Origin: Trochalopteron elliotii
Lineage: Eukaryota > Chordata > Aves > Passeriformes > Leiothrichidae
DNA length: 64,000 bases
Direction of reading: 5' to 3'
Assembly (NCBI GenBank): GCA_024734555.1
Contig: JANPWX010000452.1
Location: forward strand, 912,223 to 976,222
Both the position numbers and the translations under genes were made by a program. Every line of letters begins with the position of its first letter. Position 1 is the stretch's first letter. Below the pieces are notes generated by a model that did not search any database, had not been told where the DNA came from, and saw only the letters and a program-made list of their open reading frames with translations. Below are positions 30,833 through 42,400 of this stretch, one piece after another.

Positions 30833-33130
30833 GTGGGCCTCAGGGAAAAGGAGCTCCAGGCACGTGGGCTCATGGAAAGAGCTGACAGAAGTCTTCCTGA
30901 TCCTGCCAATTCAGAAGGGTTTTCTTGAGTGATTTGTTATTGATTTGAAAAAAAAAACAAACAAAAAAACCACCCGACAAATTAAACAAGTGTTTGGACT
31001 TTGAAGGAATGTACTAGAGTGGAAGGGATTTAAACAGATTAGTTAACCAAAAGCTTAAATCTTTACGTTTTCAAATGGCTTTTACTAACAAAACTGAAAA
31101 GGAAACAAACCCTAAGATACCTGGGGTTGCCACTGTGGTACATTATTTACAGTTGTGACTTTATGGTGGTTTTTAACTATATATTTCTCTCTACTCTTTA
31201 TGTGGTTAAAAAGTACCTGGGAACACAGTAATTACTTACAACTCACTAATCACTTTATGTAAAGACCTTTTGTAAATATACTTGGATTTTCTGCTGATTG
31301 ATGCTAAGTACTGGAAATCAAAGTCTTGCAGTGTAGTTTTGGTCTCAGAATGAAAGCCTGCTGGCTGTGTTCATCATTTGGTTTCTTGCACTCGTACTTT
31401 CAAGATGCTTGTATGGCAAGTGATGTCTGCAGATTTAAGGCAAAACATAAGTGGACACTGACTTCTGGATCTGCATATTTCAAGTACTGTGATGTAGATA
31501 AATTCAAATGCAGTGCACATTCAAGACAGTGTTGACATTTTGTTCTATTTTGCTTTAATAGCTTAATATATTGTAGGTGTATGATAGCTCTTAAAAAATC
31601 TTTCCCTTTCTTTTCATGGGTAAAGTCTCAGGAGTTAGTATATGATGAAATATTTATTATAAAAATCTTCCTGCATTTGTCTGGATTGATGGTGTAAGGC
31701 ACATACTTTCTCTAGCACCTGTCATCTTGGGAGTTGGGTGTATTTTTTTATCTGTGACTCTGTACTCATCTCTCTTCAGAGGTTATACAGTTGCTAGATG
31801 ATTAACTTTCATATATCCCCTTTGGAGTGTAACAATTAAAGATAAAACTGATTTTTGAAAAATAGATCTGCATTATCAGTTTGTCATCATTTTTCTCCCT
31901 CATTATGCTGCATGTAAATTCCATCTATGAAAGTACTCCTCTGAAAATGCTTCAGAGTAGAAATATGTGCTTGTTCAGTGATTAGGTGAAGAAAGGCTCA
32001 TCAAATTGTTAATTGAAAGAAGTTTTTAATCCCTGACTCAGATGTAGCTGTGCATATGTAGTTGCATTATTGTGTGACAGTTTTCAGTTCCAGTGTGGAA
32101 GGAAGTGGAACATGGAAGAATACTCTGTGTCTGGGGGCAGTTTTGGCTTGCTTAGTCCATGCCAGGGGGGCAGACACATACAGAGCTTTGCTTTCATGTC
32201 CTGTAGACTTCCAAAACTGAGTTAAGCTGGAGTGATTTAAAGCAGGTGGTGAATTGGTGGATTCACAGGATTCTTGCTTTAAATTTAAAAAAAAAAAAAT
32301 GGCACAAGGATTGACAAGTCAAGAAAAATAAATTCAGGCTTGGGTTCAGTTTTTGTGTTCAACATCGGCCCGAAGTTGGTGCTGTTTGGTTTACTGGTTA
32401 TGACACTGATGTCTTTAGGGTCCACTAAAGAAAAAGAATGCAGCCTGTTTGTGGAATATATGCCTTGATTGTTGAATTCTCCATGTCTCCCAGTCCTGGG
32501 AGTTGTTCTGTGTTGTGGCTGCCTGTCCTGTGTGTGTGAAGGGGGATGTTGGTTACAGCGCCGGGGCCCACACAGGGGCAGCAGCAGGTTAAGCTTTCTT
32601 GATGGATGACAGTCACAAGAAGCAGGATTCAATGTATGTACATCTTCTGCTAGGAAAAATATTTCTGATCTCAGTGTCTTACAGTTTTAAGCTGAACTGG
32701 TGTGGGTTTGGATTTTTTTTGCATGGTTATACTTTGATATAAGGGCCAAACCATGAGATAGTCTTAAGTGTCAATCCTGTAAAATGTGGGAATTTTGAAG
32801 ATAGGTGTCCTATTTTCTTGCACCACAGTTGGACAGCTATATACTGATGTGTGTAGCATCTATGTACATGCATACAATGCATTATAGATTCTATATTGCT
32901 TCTCTTTTTAAGCAAAACTTGTGTTGCTTCTGTTGGCTCACTATTCTCAAATCTTCTCTTGTATATATTCACCTTTTGTATGATGTTACACTCAATGCTA
33001 AAAGAATTTCCCCAAATTACAGGTATAATGATTAAATTTAAAGGCATTAAGCTGACTAATAATATGTGTCCTCACCTGTAGTGGAGAGAAATCCATCACA
33101 AATTTCTAAATAAATGCTGTTTTTCTGTGT
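30833..33130 (+). other. TMEM9B: TMEM9B 3' untranslated region
   Basis: A/T-rich sequence after the stop without coding frames. Candidate poly(A) signals are ATTAAA at about 31836 and AATAAA at 33109-33114, with another AATAAA near 33234. The length suggests alternative cleavage. Confidence 0.55.
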
Positions 33131-33249
33131 TTAAAGTGAAGCTGTGGAAATTAGTTTGCTTATGCCTCGGTGGTGAATATTTACCTAAATTCTAGCCAAT
33201 TGTTATATTTAGACATTAGAGTACAAAATGCCAATAAATGAAAATACTG

Positions 33250-35830
33250 TTTTGTATTTTCCTTACTATACTGTAGTAGTCTGCAACAGAAGGCAAACAG
33301 GAAGTGAACAAACCACATTCCTGATTACTTTTTCAGGTAATCTGGATGTGTTCAATAGCAGTTTCAAGATTTCTAGCCCTTGATGCCAAGTTTTGTTGCC
33401 ATCATAGCTGTGGTGTGGGTGGAAAAGCCCAACCAGAAATGAGCAGATCTAACTGTAAGCTACTTTGCATGTTGTCAATTGACTATAAATTGCAGCAGTC
33501 ATTGACTCAGTGGAACAAGCTACATAATTCAGGTAAGAGACTTGCATGTTGCTGTATCTAGCCACAGATCTTCACTGAATATCAATGTTCTTGTAAATCA
33601 CTTCTACCAGCATTTTACTAATAGTGTTTTCACAGTTTTTTAATGAATCCTGTTTAATGTGATCTCTTATTTAATAAGGTGTTAGAAAAATGGAACATTA
33701 ACTTATTTTTTTAATATAATTCAGATATTTTCAGGTATTCGTCACTCTTAAGACAGCACGTCTCGTTTCCTTGGATTTTACTTTCATCTGAAGGTTGGTG
33801 AGTCTCTAGTCTAACAGGAAACTATTCCTAACACTTGCATTTTGCACTTTGTGCAGGTGTTGAGGCAGCAGGTAACTGTTTTATGTAACATTGTTACACA
33901 GCACAAGTGTCAGTATTAAGCAACAAATACTGCAAGTATCTCTTCTTGAGGGTTGTATTGGTTTTGCTTTCTTGCTCTGGAGTGATGTTGTGTCATAATT
34001 TTTTTTTTTTTTCTATATAGCAGACTTTTGTTCCTTAGTGCTAAGTTGTTAGCAGCAGAAAGTTTTTAGCCAATAATTGAAGCTGTATAAAGAGAAAAGG
34101 GAAAGTTGACTGTCTACTCTTTTCATTTTATGAGGAGTGCGTATTCACCTCTGAATTTTTTGCATGCATATTATTAATGTGAAATGGATGTGTGTTCATG
34201 CTTTTAGCCTACCTACAGAAGTACCTATTTAGGATGCATGGGACTCCCACTCATGCCTAACAGCTGTAAATGAATTCTTCACTCATAGGATTTCTGTTGT
34301 AAAATCTATGTGCATTAGAAAGAGAGACAACTCTGCATACAGAGGCATTTTCATAGAGTATGTTGTGAGAACAGGTCCATACCAAGTAAATATTCTCTGT
34401 ATAAGTGTGGCAGGTATGAAGTCATTAGAAAATATTACATTATCCCCATATCCTGGTGAAGGATTTGTGTTCTGGAACTGTGATTGGAACATTTGAGGCT
34501 TTGCCAGATTTCTGTGAGTATGGAATCCAGCAGTTTCTAGTAACCTAGTTGAATGTTCAGGTGTGGTTTTCATTTTAGAGGATGCAATAGAACCTGAGTG
34601 CTTTAGAGAGCAATGTATGCATGTACAAGTGGATGGTGAGTAAGAGCATTTTTGGATCAATTCTGTGTAGGCAAGTATTGGTTGTGGTTGCAGTCTGTGA
34701 GGGTGGCTCCTAGTGATTCTTTAAAAATTAACTGGTTATTTCAAATGTATTTAAAGAAGCTATTAGGTAACGGTCATTACACTTTCAGCACTTAGGCTGA
34801 TGTTCAGCTGTTTGAATAATGATACTGGGAAGGCACTGTAATGCAGCTTCTTATAAACCCCTGCAAGAGTATCTGTGTATAATAAATGTATCAGGGTGAT
34901 TTGAGTAGTTGCACCTGTTGTAATGCTGCTCTGAAGGGAGGGGATGAGGGTAGGCCAGTCTGACTTACAGGTTTCCAGCAGGGCCCCAACAACTGTGTGC
35001 CATCCCTTTTTTGTATTACTAGGACAATGTGTTTTTGCTTAATAAATTGTCTATTTCATAACCCTCTAGCAGTAGGATCATTTTTAGTGTTTCATGTCTG
35101 TGTTTAATTTGCAGGTGAGTGGAGCAGGAATGTGAGGACCCAAGGAGATATTAGATTTAGTAAAAATTCTCTTGTCTCTCTAAACTTCTTGTAAATCTTT
35201 GTATGAGTGGATGTAATACCTGACAGATGTGGAATTGAGATCCATTCTCTGCACAAGTCTTGCACTTTGTTAAGATGATATATTGAATGCGGCGTCAAGT
35301 GAATAGAGACAAAAATAATTTATCTTTGAAGGCTCTTTGGTATGAATAGGGAGTCTTACTGGAGTTATAGATTTAGTTTTTTTCAGGGAGGGGAAGGGGT
35401 TGGGGAGAATACCTCAGATATTGGCCTGCTTTACTTGTTGTCTGTAGACATGCAAGTTTTAGTGGATTTGGAGCAAGCTAGACAAGCTAGACCCATGTGG
35501 ATGGAGTACATATAGGTAGAGTCTCTTAATTTCTAAAGCCGAGGTGAAAGGAGACTGCTTGCTCTTTCCCTTAGGAAACTTTAGTGGCTTTCTGTTAATA
35601 TCTGTTGTGCATTCATTTAATCAGTGTGACTGACTTGCACTTTCTTGTACTTTCTAAATGGGACGTTGTCTTGTTCTACCTAATCTTCCAACATCATTCT
35701 GAAATGTCACAAATGCATGAAAAAAATCTTCTGGGAAATGTCAGCAAGGCCACGTGTTGGTAAGTCCAGGCGAGTTTTAATACTGTTCAGTGTGAGTTGT
35801 TTAAAGTATTCTGTAATTGTGTGTTTCCAG
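33250..35830. other. Intergenic / upstream of ASCL3
   Basis: About 2.5 kb between the TMEM9B 3' end and the ASCL3 coding exon. I see no repeat family or coding exon. The ASCL3 promoter and a non-coding first exon should lie here, but I cannot place them. The acceptor TTTCCAG at 35824-35830 suggests such a spliced leader exon. Confidence 0.5.
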
Positions 35831-35835
35831 GCTAA

Positions 35836-36333
35836 ATGCAGAACCTGATGGACAGCAAAAGCTACTGTAACCTCATCTGTGCTGAGGCCCAGCACATACA
35901 GCTGGCAAGGCCTTTCTGTGCTGACCCCCTGGTGACGTTTCACGTGTACCAGGAAACACCAAACCAGGTCCCTTTGCCCGAAGATTTGTCATTCCTTCCT
36001 TTCATGTCGGAGCATCTCATCGCAGAGACCTTCTACAGTGAGCCCTGCCCCTTTCCCTACCAAGTGCCCCATTCCAGCCTCCACAAAAGTGAGTACTCCT
36101 ATGGGTCAGCTTTCATCAGGAAGAGGAATGAGAGGGAAAGGCAGCGTGTCAAGTGTGTCAATGAAGGCTATGCCAAACTGAGGCACCACCTGCCCAAGGA
36201 ATACTTGGAGAAAAGGCTCAGCAAAGTGGAGACCCTCCGTGCTGCTATCAGATACATTCGGTACCTGCAGTCTGTGCTGTGCACTGACCCTGTGCTGGCA
36301 GGAAAAGGTGTCACGGGGCCAAACCAAGCCTAA
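35836..36333 (+). CDS. ASCL3: ASCL3, achaete-scute family bHLH transcription factor 3
   Basis: An intact 165-residue frame in one coding exon. The bHLH domain spans about residues 95-148. Its basic region is RKRNERERQRVKCVNEGY, followed by the achaete-scute loop with HHLPKEYLEKRLSKVETLR and helix 2 AAIRYIRYLQ. The upstream parts VTFHVYQE, SEPCPFPYQVP and EYSYGSAF are the conserved ASCL3-type N-terminal motifs and separate it from ASCL1, 2, 4 and 5. It binds E-boxes as a heterodimer with E proteins; in mammals it marks salivary duct progenitors and airway ionocytes. A second ATG at 35848 (residue 5) aligns better with the human start, and neither ATG has a strong Kozak context. A 3' splice site AG at 35829-35830 implies a non-coding 5' exon. 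Length and domain are complete. Confidence 0.96.
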   Translation: MQNLMDSKSYCNLICAEAQHIQLARPFCADPLVTFHVYQETPNQVPLPEDLSFLPFMSEHLIAETFYSEPCPFPYQVPHSSLHKSEYSYGSAFIRKRNERERQRVKCVNEGYAKLRHHLPKEYLEKRLSKVETLRAAIRYIRYLQSVLCTDPVLAGKGVTGPNQA

Positions 36334-36710
36334 AGCCTCTAACAAACAAAGCCAGCTTTTGAAGACTATCTGAAGTGTTCCATAGCCAGCCAAAGGTATC
36401 CTGTCTGGGAATGTAGTAGCCACTGTGTTGATTACGTGTGTGTTTCTGGCACTTCTTAGGAGCAGATCATGGCACACGTCACTATCAGCCCACACAGGAG
36501 CTGTAACGTTGCTGATAGTAACTTCACTTAGATATGGGAAAGACAACTGGGAAAATCTCAGCTGAATGACCTAAGTTAATTCATGAAAATCAGAGCGCAT
36601 TTCTAAATTTGTCACCAAGCTAAAAATGTAACACCTATATGTGTGAAGTAACTGTATGTATCATCACAACCTGCATGCTTTAAAATAAAATCTTTCTGCT
36701 TATGGGACTG
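36334..36710 (+). other. ASCL3: ASCL3 3' UTR and poly(A) signal
   Basis: A short 3' UTR ending near AATAAA at 36684-36689, which is followed by a T-rich stretch. Confidence 0.65.
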
Positions 36711-38090
36711 AGATTCGTCTCATTTTCTGTAATGCTATTTGTTTGCTCTCACATGCACTTTCTTAAAATATTCAGTCTAATTGCCAGTGTTTCTTTTAAA
36801 ATACCTTTTTAAATGTTCCAAGCAGTGTTGTTAGATGCCAAAAGAAAGGATAATTTAGTTTAAAACGGAGAAAAAATAGAGTAGGGTAGGAGGTCTCTGA
36901 AGCACAGTTACTGAACGTAGGAAGAGCATAAAGTTTTGTGAGTGCTGTTCCATCATTTTCTTATTAGTGAATATTTTAGTCACGTTGAAAACTTTTGACA
37001 TTGCGTCATTTCTATTGAAAAATGGATTCTTGTACAGATGTCAGTGCCCTTAAAAATTACTAGGACTGCTTACATAATACACAGTATAAAGAGGGCTGGC
37101 AAGATTTTGGCCATCAGCATAAAAATAACCCTGCAATAGAAATTTTTTGTGATGATGGTTGAGGTCTGGAGTGGTCTTCCCCAACCTCCCAGTCTCTTTC
37201 TCCGTACTGCTTGGGGTTTCAGTTAAGTGTTATAAACTAGAACTGTACGAAGAGAATGAAGAGAGTTTAGCTCATAACTGATAAAGTGTCTTAACATTTA
37301 CTCTGTGTAAGGGAATCATTGATACAAAATCATTCTGTTGACAGCATGAGAGCTTGTAGGCTGTGTGTGCAGCAGAATGTACAAAAAAATGGTTACAGAC
37401 TTCCCAAGTGATGTATCCTCCCTAACTGCAGTCATCTCGCCCTTTTACATTGTTTTTATAGCAGTGAATTGAAACATGCCTAAAAAAAGGCAATTAAATA
37501 TTCCAAGCACCTCCTCCCTGCAAAAAAACACAAACAAAACCAACCAACAACAACAACAAAAAAAAAAAAAAAAAAATCAACAAATATCAGCTCTTTGTCT
37601 TTCTTTTAAGGAGGATGTGAAAATTAGGGATCTCAGCAGAGATTAACAGGTAGATTTCTGCATTTTAATATGACGTATTTTTGATAGGTGCTTTGTAAGA
37701 GAGGAGTAGAATTCATTAATCCTTCCCCCTTCCTGTGAAAGGAGAAAGTTGTAAAGTGATTTGACCTTGGTTTGTCTCAGCTTCAACCTTTCTGTGCACA
37801 TTTCAAACATATTTATTTGTCACATCCTGTGGTGGTAAGCTTTTTTTTAATTTTCCTTAATCTGAGCTGTAACTTTGATGCTGTTATTTGCCCTGCAATC
37901 ACAGGCAGAAACGTAGAGGACACTGAGCACTCTTAAAATGCCTTCCCTGCAGTCCTGCAGTGCAGTAGATCCATGGGAAGCTGAAAACTGAGCAAACGTG
38001 TGGCAGTCAAATGGTCCTCTCTGAAGTCAGTTCCCAGTTCTGCTGGGTTTTAACCAGTGAGGTCAGGATGTCCAATCCTGGGAGTAACAG
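36711..38090. other. Intergenic between ASCL3 and C11orf16
   Basis: A/T-rich with no coding exon seen. It contains a long A-rich tract at about 37526-37577 (AAAC and CAA units running into about 20 A), possibly the tail of an old retroposed sequence whose body I cannot recognise. Confidence 0.5.
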
Positions 38091-38098
38091 CTGTGGCA

Positions 38099-38220
38099 AC
38101 CTCCATAGCAACTGGGAAACACTGGCAGCAAAAGGCTCCCTTTGTCCAACAGGCAAAAGGGTGAGATTTCTGCATTCAGACTCAATCCAAATGGACCAGG
38201 TGTATTGTTACCAATAGCTG
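38099..38220 (+). promoter_or_regulatory. X-box-like site and possible non-coding first exon of C11orf16
   Basis: ACCTCCATAGCAAC at 38099-38112 fits the RFX X-box pattern RYYNYY-N2-RRNRAC. About 110 bp downstream is a consensus donor (CAATAGCTG followed by GTAAGT at 38221). The next strong acceptor is at 39418-39419, just before the inferred C11orf16 start. So 38220 may be the end of a spliced 5' UTR exon. This is inference from motifs and spacing. Confidence 0.35.
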
Positions 38221-39457
38221 GTAAGTCTGAAATACTGCTGTGCCAAAGTACTTGAAGTTATCCAGAAAAAGCAGCACGATTGCCTTTGTCAATGTATTGT
38301 TTTGTGTAGAAACAGGAGTCCCTACTCTGAGCTGAATGGTGTTAAAATGTGCTTTAATGTAGAAGTGATAGTTGCCTTTCTTTGCAAGGTATTACTGATT
38401 CCATCTTGTTTTGGTTTGTAACAGGAGTTTGTGCAGTTGTGAAATAAGTGGATATATTGTGCTGGTTTTCTGACTTAAGTATGAATTTTGCAGCAGTTAA
38501 TCCACTCTTCTTGCTGGATTTGCTGTGCTAGTTTTATGAAATTATGTATCTGTCTGGGAGTCTCCATAAAAAAGACTTCCAGATCCTATTTCTTAGATAA
38601 GAGACAAAATATAATCTAAACATGAGTGCTTAAACTGCATTTTGTAAAATAAATTAAATACTTAAATTTTATAGGTTGTTGAATTTGCATGCAAATTTTA
38701 TCCTAAGTGTTTCCAAGCAATATTTAAAAAGAAAAAAATTAATGGAAGCTTGTCTACTACATCTTTTGAAATTACCAGAGATAGCATCACATCATTGATC
38801 TTACTGTGACAGCCTCTGAATAGTTATCACTTGTCACATCTGAGCATCTCATTCTTTCTCGTTGCAAGCCATAATCCTACTGTTAATAAAACATGACAGG
38901 GCAGCTGAAAGATCAAAATACTTCCTCTTAATACATCACTATAAATAAATAACAGGGAAATGTAATCTAACATCAAGTTCAAAACCTGTCACGTTTACTT
39001 AGCTTGTCAACTTCAGCTGTAATTTTTGTCTCAGCCTGTAAAACAGGGAAGGTTTGGCTGGGTCTGTGTACAGAAAAGCTTTAAGGGAAGAATGTAGGTA
39101 TAAGAAAAGAGAGCTGGGTGTTACAGAGGGAAACAATTGTTGGAGGGAGGTGAAAGTTATTATTTTCCTGGGGATTTTCATGGCATTTATAGTTTCCTTG
39201 GGTGTTTCTGCCCTTTTTCCAGGTTAGGGTTTGGGTGAGTGAAGATCACTGAAGTCAGTGATCTGGGTTCATCTGGCCAAATGCCAGTCTGAATATTTTG
39301 AATTCGGTGTTTTTAAACAAAAACAAACAATTAATGAAAATTACTGGGTTCTTGAGGTGCACTGGACAGCATTTGCTTGTGTTAGAAATGCCAGTACATT
39401 GTCTCTTTTCTTCCAACAGAACACGACCGAGTCTTGCAGGCAGCAGCTTTTCCAAGT

Positions 39458-42400
39458 ATGGCTTGTTTGGAAGGGTTCCTGCCCAGGGGTCACAGGTATT
39501 GCAGTGTGAGGGTGGCTTTGGACAAGTCTTCATGTTCCAGTGTCATATCCACAGTTAGCCCCTGCTGCAGGAGCTCTTTTGTTGTGTATCCTGCCTGGAT
39601 GGCTGAGCGCCTTGCCCCCCAGAGGTAAAATCAAGTTCCTGTTTAAGTCTCTGATTTGTTTTTTTCCATGATATCTAATAGGTTAAACCAGGCTGGTGTG
39701 TCTGATTAATAAATTAGCAGCTTGAACATCATTTGAGCTTTCCCACCCCTGCACTGGCAGTTCTTTAGATGTATTAACTAAAGTTATTTGCTACCTTGGA
39801 GATTATGAAGAGCAAAGCCTGAGTAGGCTTCCTATCAAAGAAACATTCCTTTAATATTACTGGGATAAACAAAAGCATCTTGCATTAGCAGTCATCTTCC
39901 ATTAAATGTTTCTAATGCTTTGTGACAGGGGATTATTTCCCAGTTTTGAACTAGAACCTGTCATCAACCAGCAGCTTTGTTGCTTATTCCTCTGCTTTGC
40001 TGTTCCCTGAATGCTTCAGTGTAAACCATCTGCCCCAGCACTCTGGAGTGCACCTACACTGTGCTCTGTGCTGCAGATGGATCTTTTCTCCTGATCCAGA
40101 GGGTTGCATTGTCTTGCCAGGTAAACAGCAGAGGGGCTGGTATAAGTAATGCTGGCCCAGGATTCCAGCATGCTCCTGGCTCACTTCCTGTAAAGCCCAA
40201 AGCAAAGAAATCTGAGTAAAAGCAGGAACTGATGTGTTTTCCCCAAGATCAAGGACTTATCCCAGCACAAGCAAGTTTTCTGTTTCTTCCCACACTATTT
40301 GGCCTGTGGGAGTGCTACAAAATGAGGTGGAGTGTTCCAGTTCTTAAATCTTACAAGATTATTTTTTTCATGACCTACAGAATCTATTTCCTTCAGGGCT
40401 GACCCATTTTCTTTTCTTCGAGGTGTCAGTGGATTAGCCACTGCCTCCCCTCACCTGGCCCAGCGTGGAAGAGACTGGGGGAATCAGGGGGCCCAGAGAG
40501 CAACCTGCCTGTGCTGGCTAGAGGGGAACAAGATGGATTTTATTACCCTGGTACAGTAAAAGAGGAGATAGAGGTGAGTGATGGCTGCTGTGTGGTAACT
40601 GGGGGGATGTGTAATAGGAAGCAGTCCTCACACATCACCTGAGTTCAGTGTGGCAGTTTTTGGTTCAGCTGATGAGATTAGAGAGCAGATCACCAGGACA
40701 GCAGGTGCTTGAGCAGCCTTGTGCTGGTGCTGGGCACTGAGCCAGGCTCAGCCAGCCCCAGTGCTGCTGCCAGCAGTGTGGGGGCTGCTGTTGTGTGCAG
40801 ACACAGAACCATCAACAACACAGGAAAAGGGTTTGTGTTTTATGTACACATGTCCAGCCTGAGTCAGCCACAGACCAATGGCTCAGGGTCTTTCCAGAAA
40901 GGTTAGTGAAAGCTTTAATTCATTGATTTGTTAGCACTTCAAACTTAACACAAAAAAGAGTATGTTCTTTCTCAAGAACAGGGAAGTGCCTCATCTCATG
41001 GTTGATGGAAAGCCTCTTGACAGGCCTTAATATAAGAGAAAATAAAAATTCCCAACCCCCCCCCCCCCCCCCAAGAAGGAGAGCTGGTGTTGTATGTAAT
41101 GGGGAAAGATGGACATGACTGAAGAACAGGTCTGAATGGCTTCAGTGTCCCATGTTCTTTGCACACAGAGCATGGTTTGTGAAATACACTTGTCTATAGC
41201 TTTTTCTCTTGAGAAAGAAAATTCAGATCCTAGTGGCAGTCAATCTGGACATATGCTTCACTCATCTTGCTTTCAGGTGAGCCTCAGGGAAGTTTTTTGG
41301 GCTGTCTCAATGCTGAACTAACACTACACACTCCAGCTGCTGTTCAGGCTTGTTTTGCCCTAGTCATGTAGGCACAGGATGGCCTCCTAGCAAAAGTTGC
41401 ATTGCCTGGCACATTATGGGCTGTTTTTCAGTGGAATTGTTATTTTGTTCCTGGTAACAGAATGAAAGAGGGATGTTCCTGGTAGAGTTTGCCAAACCAC
41501 TTGTGGCACGTGGAAGGCATCCAGTGCGTGTGCAAAAAACAGCCAAGGATGACATCCTGGAATATGTGAACGGGATGAAGCACTCCTTGCTCCCTGGAGA
41601 CAGAGTGCTGGCACCCTGGGAGCCAGATAGGGCCAGGTATGGCCCAGGAACTGTCCTCAGAGGCATTGAGACAAGGCATCCCTTACGAGGTAAAGAAAGT
41701 GCTGCTCTCTTCATCCTCATGTTCCTCTGGCACACCAGTGAGGCTGTCAGGATAAACTCTTGTCAGGGAGCTGCTGCCAGAGAAATTACAGAGCACAGAC
41801 TACAGCTTAGTGTTGCTCCAAGCTTGTAGGAGCTGATGCATATCTGTGTGTAACCTCACCAGTGTGACCCTAAGGAAGTTGTGACCCATAAAAATGTCAT
41901 CATCTGTGTCCGTGGGTGTAGCTGGGACAAGGCTGTGTCTGCCATGTGCAGGACTTGGGCCTTTTCACGACAGATACAAGTGAGACAACTTCCAGGAAGC
42001 ATTCATCTGAGCTTAAATGCTCACATTTGTACCAAATGGTACATCTGGGGGTGATTTTATCACCCAGACGTAGGAGATTTCAACAGCTCATTCATTTTTC
42101 CCATGTCTGACAGTCAAGCTCCACTGACTTACCAAAATACCATTCTTAGAGCAGGACTGCTAACTTTGGCACCAACAACAAAAATTAGTGTCATCGTTTT
42201 CTTGTTCATCTGATGACAAATTGGGAGGAAAGATGCTGCCAAGCCTGTCGTTTTAGTGATGGTGCCCAGGCTGCCCACTCACCTCTGTGACACTGGTGAG
42301 GTGCTGGGGACAAGAGTTGACCCTGCCTCTTGACAGGAGTAGAAGGTGCATAAAGCTGCAAAGCCTGATCTGTCTGTGTGCACTGCCCAGGCAGGACAGC

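Noticed and set aside
36106..36546. A 146-residue minus-strand frame
   Set aside because: Shadow of the ASCL3 coding exon on the opposite strand.
37526..37577. A-rich tract as a retrogene tail
   Set aside because: No coding or target-duplication evidence upstream; a simple repeat is enough to explain it.
39298..39558. An 86-residue + strand frame as the C11orf16 start exon
   Set aside because: It reads through a strong acceptor and ends without a usable donor in phase. The overlapping frame from ATG 39458 has the family motif RYCSV and a phase-matched donor.
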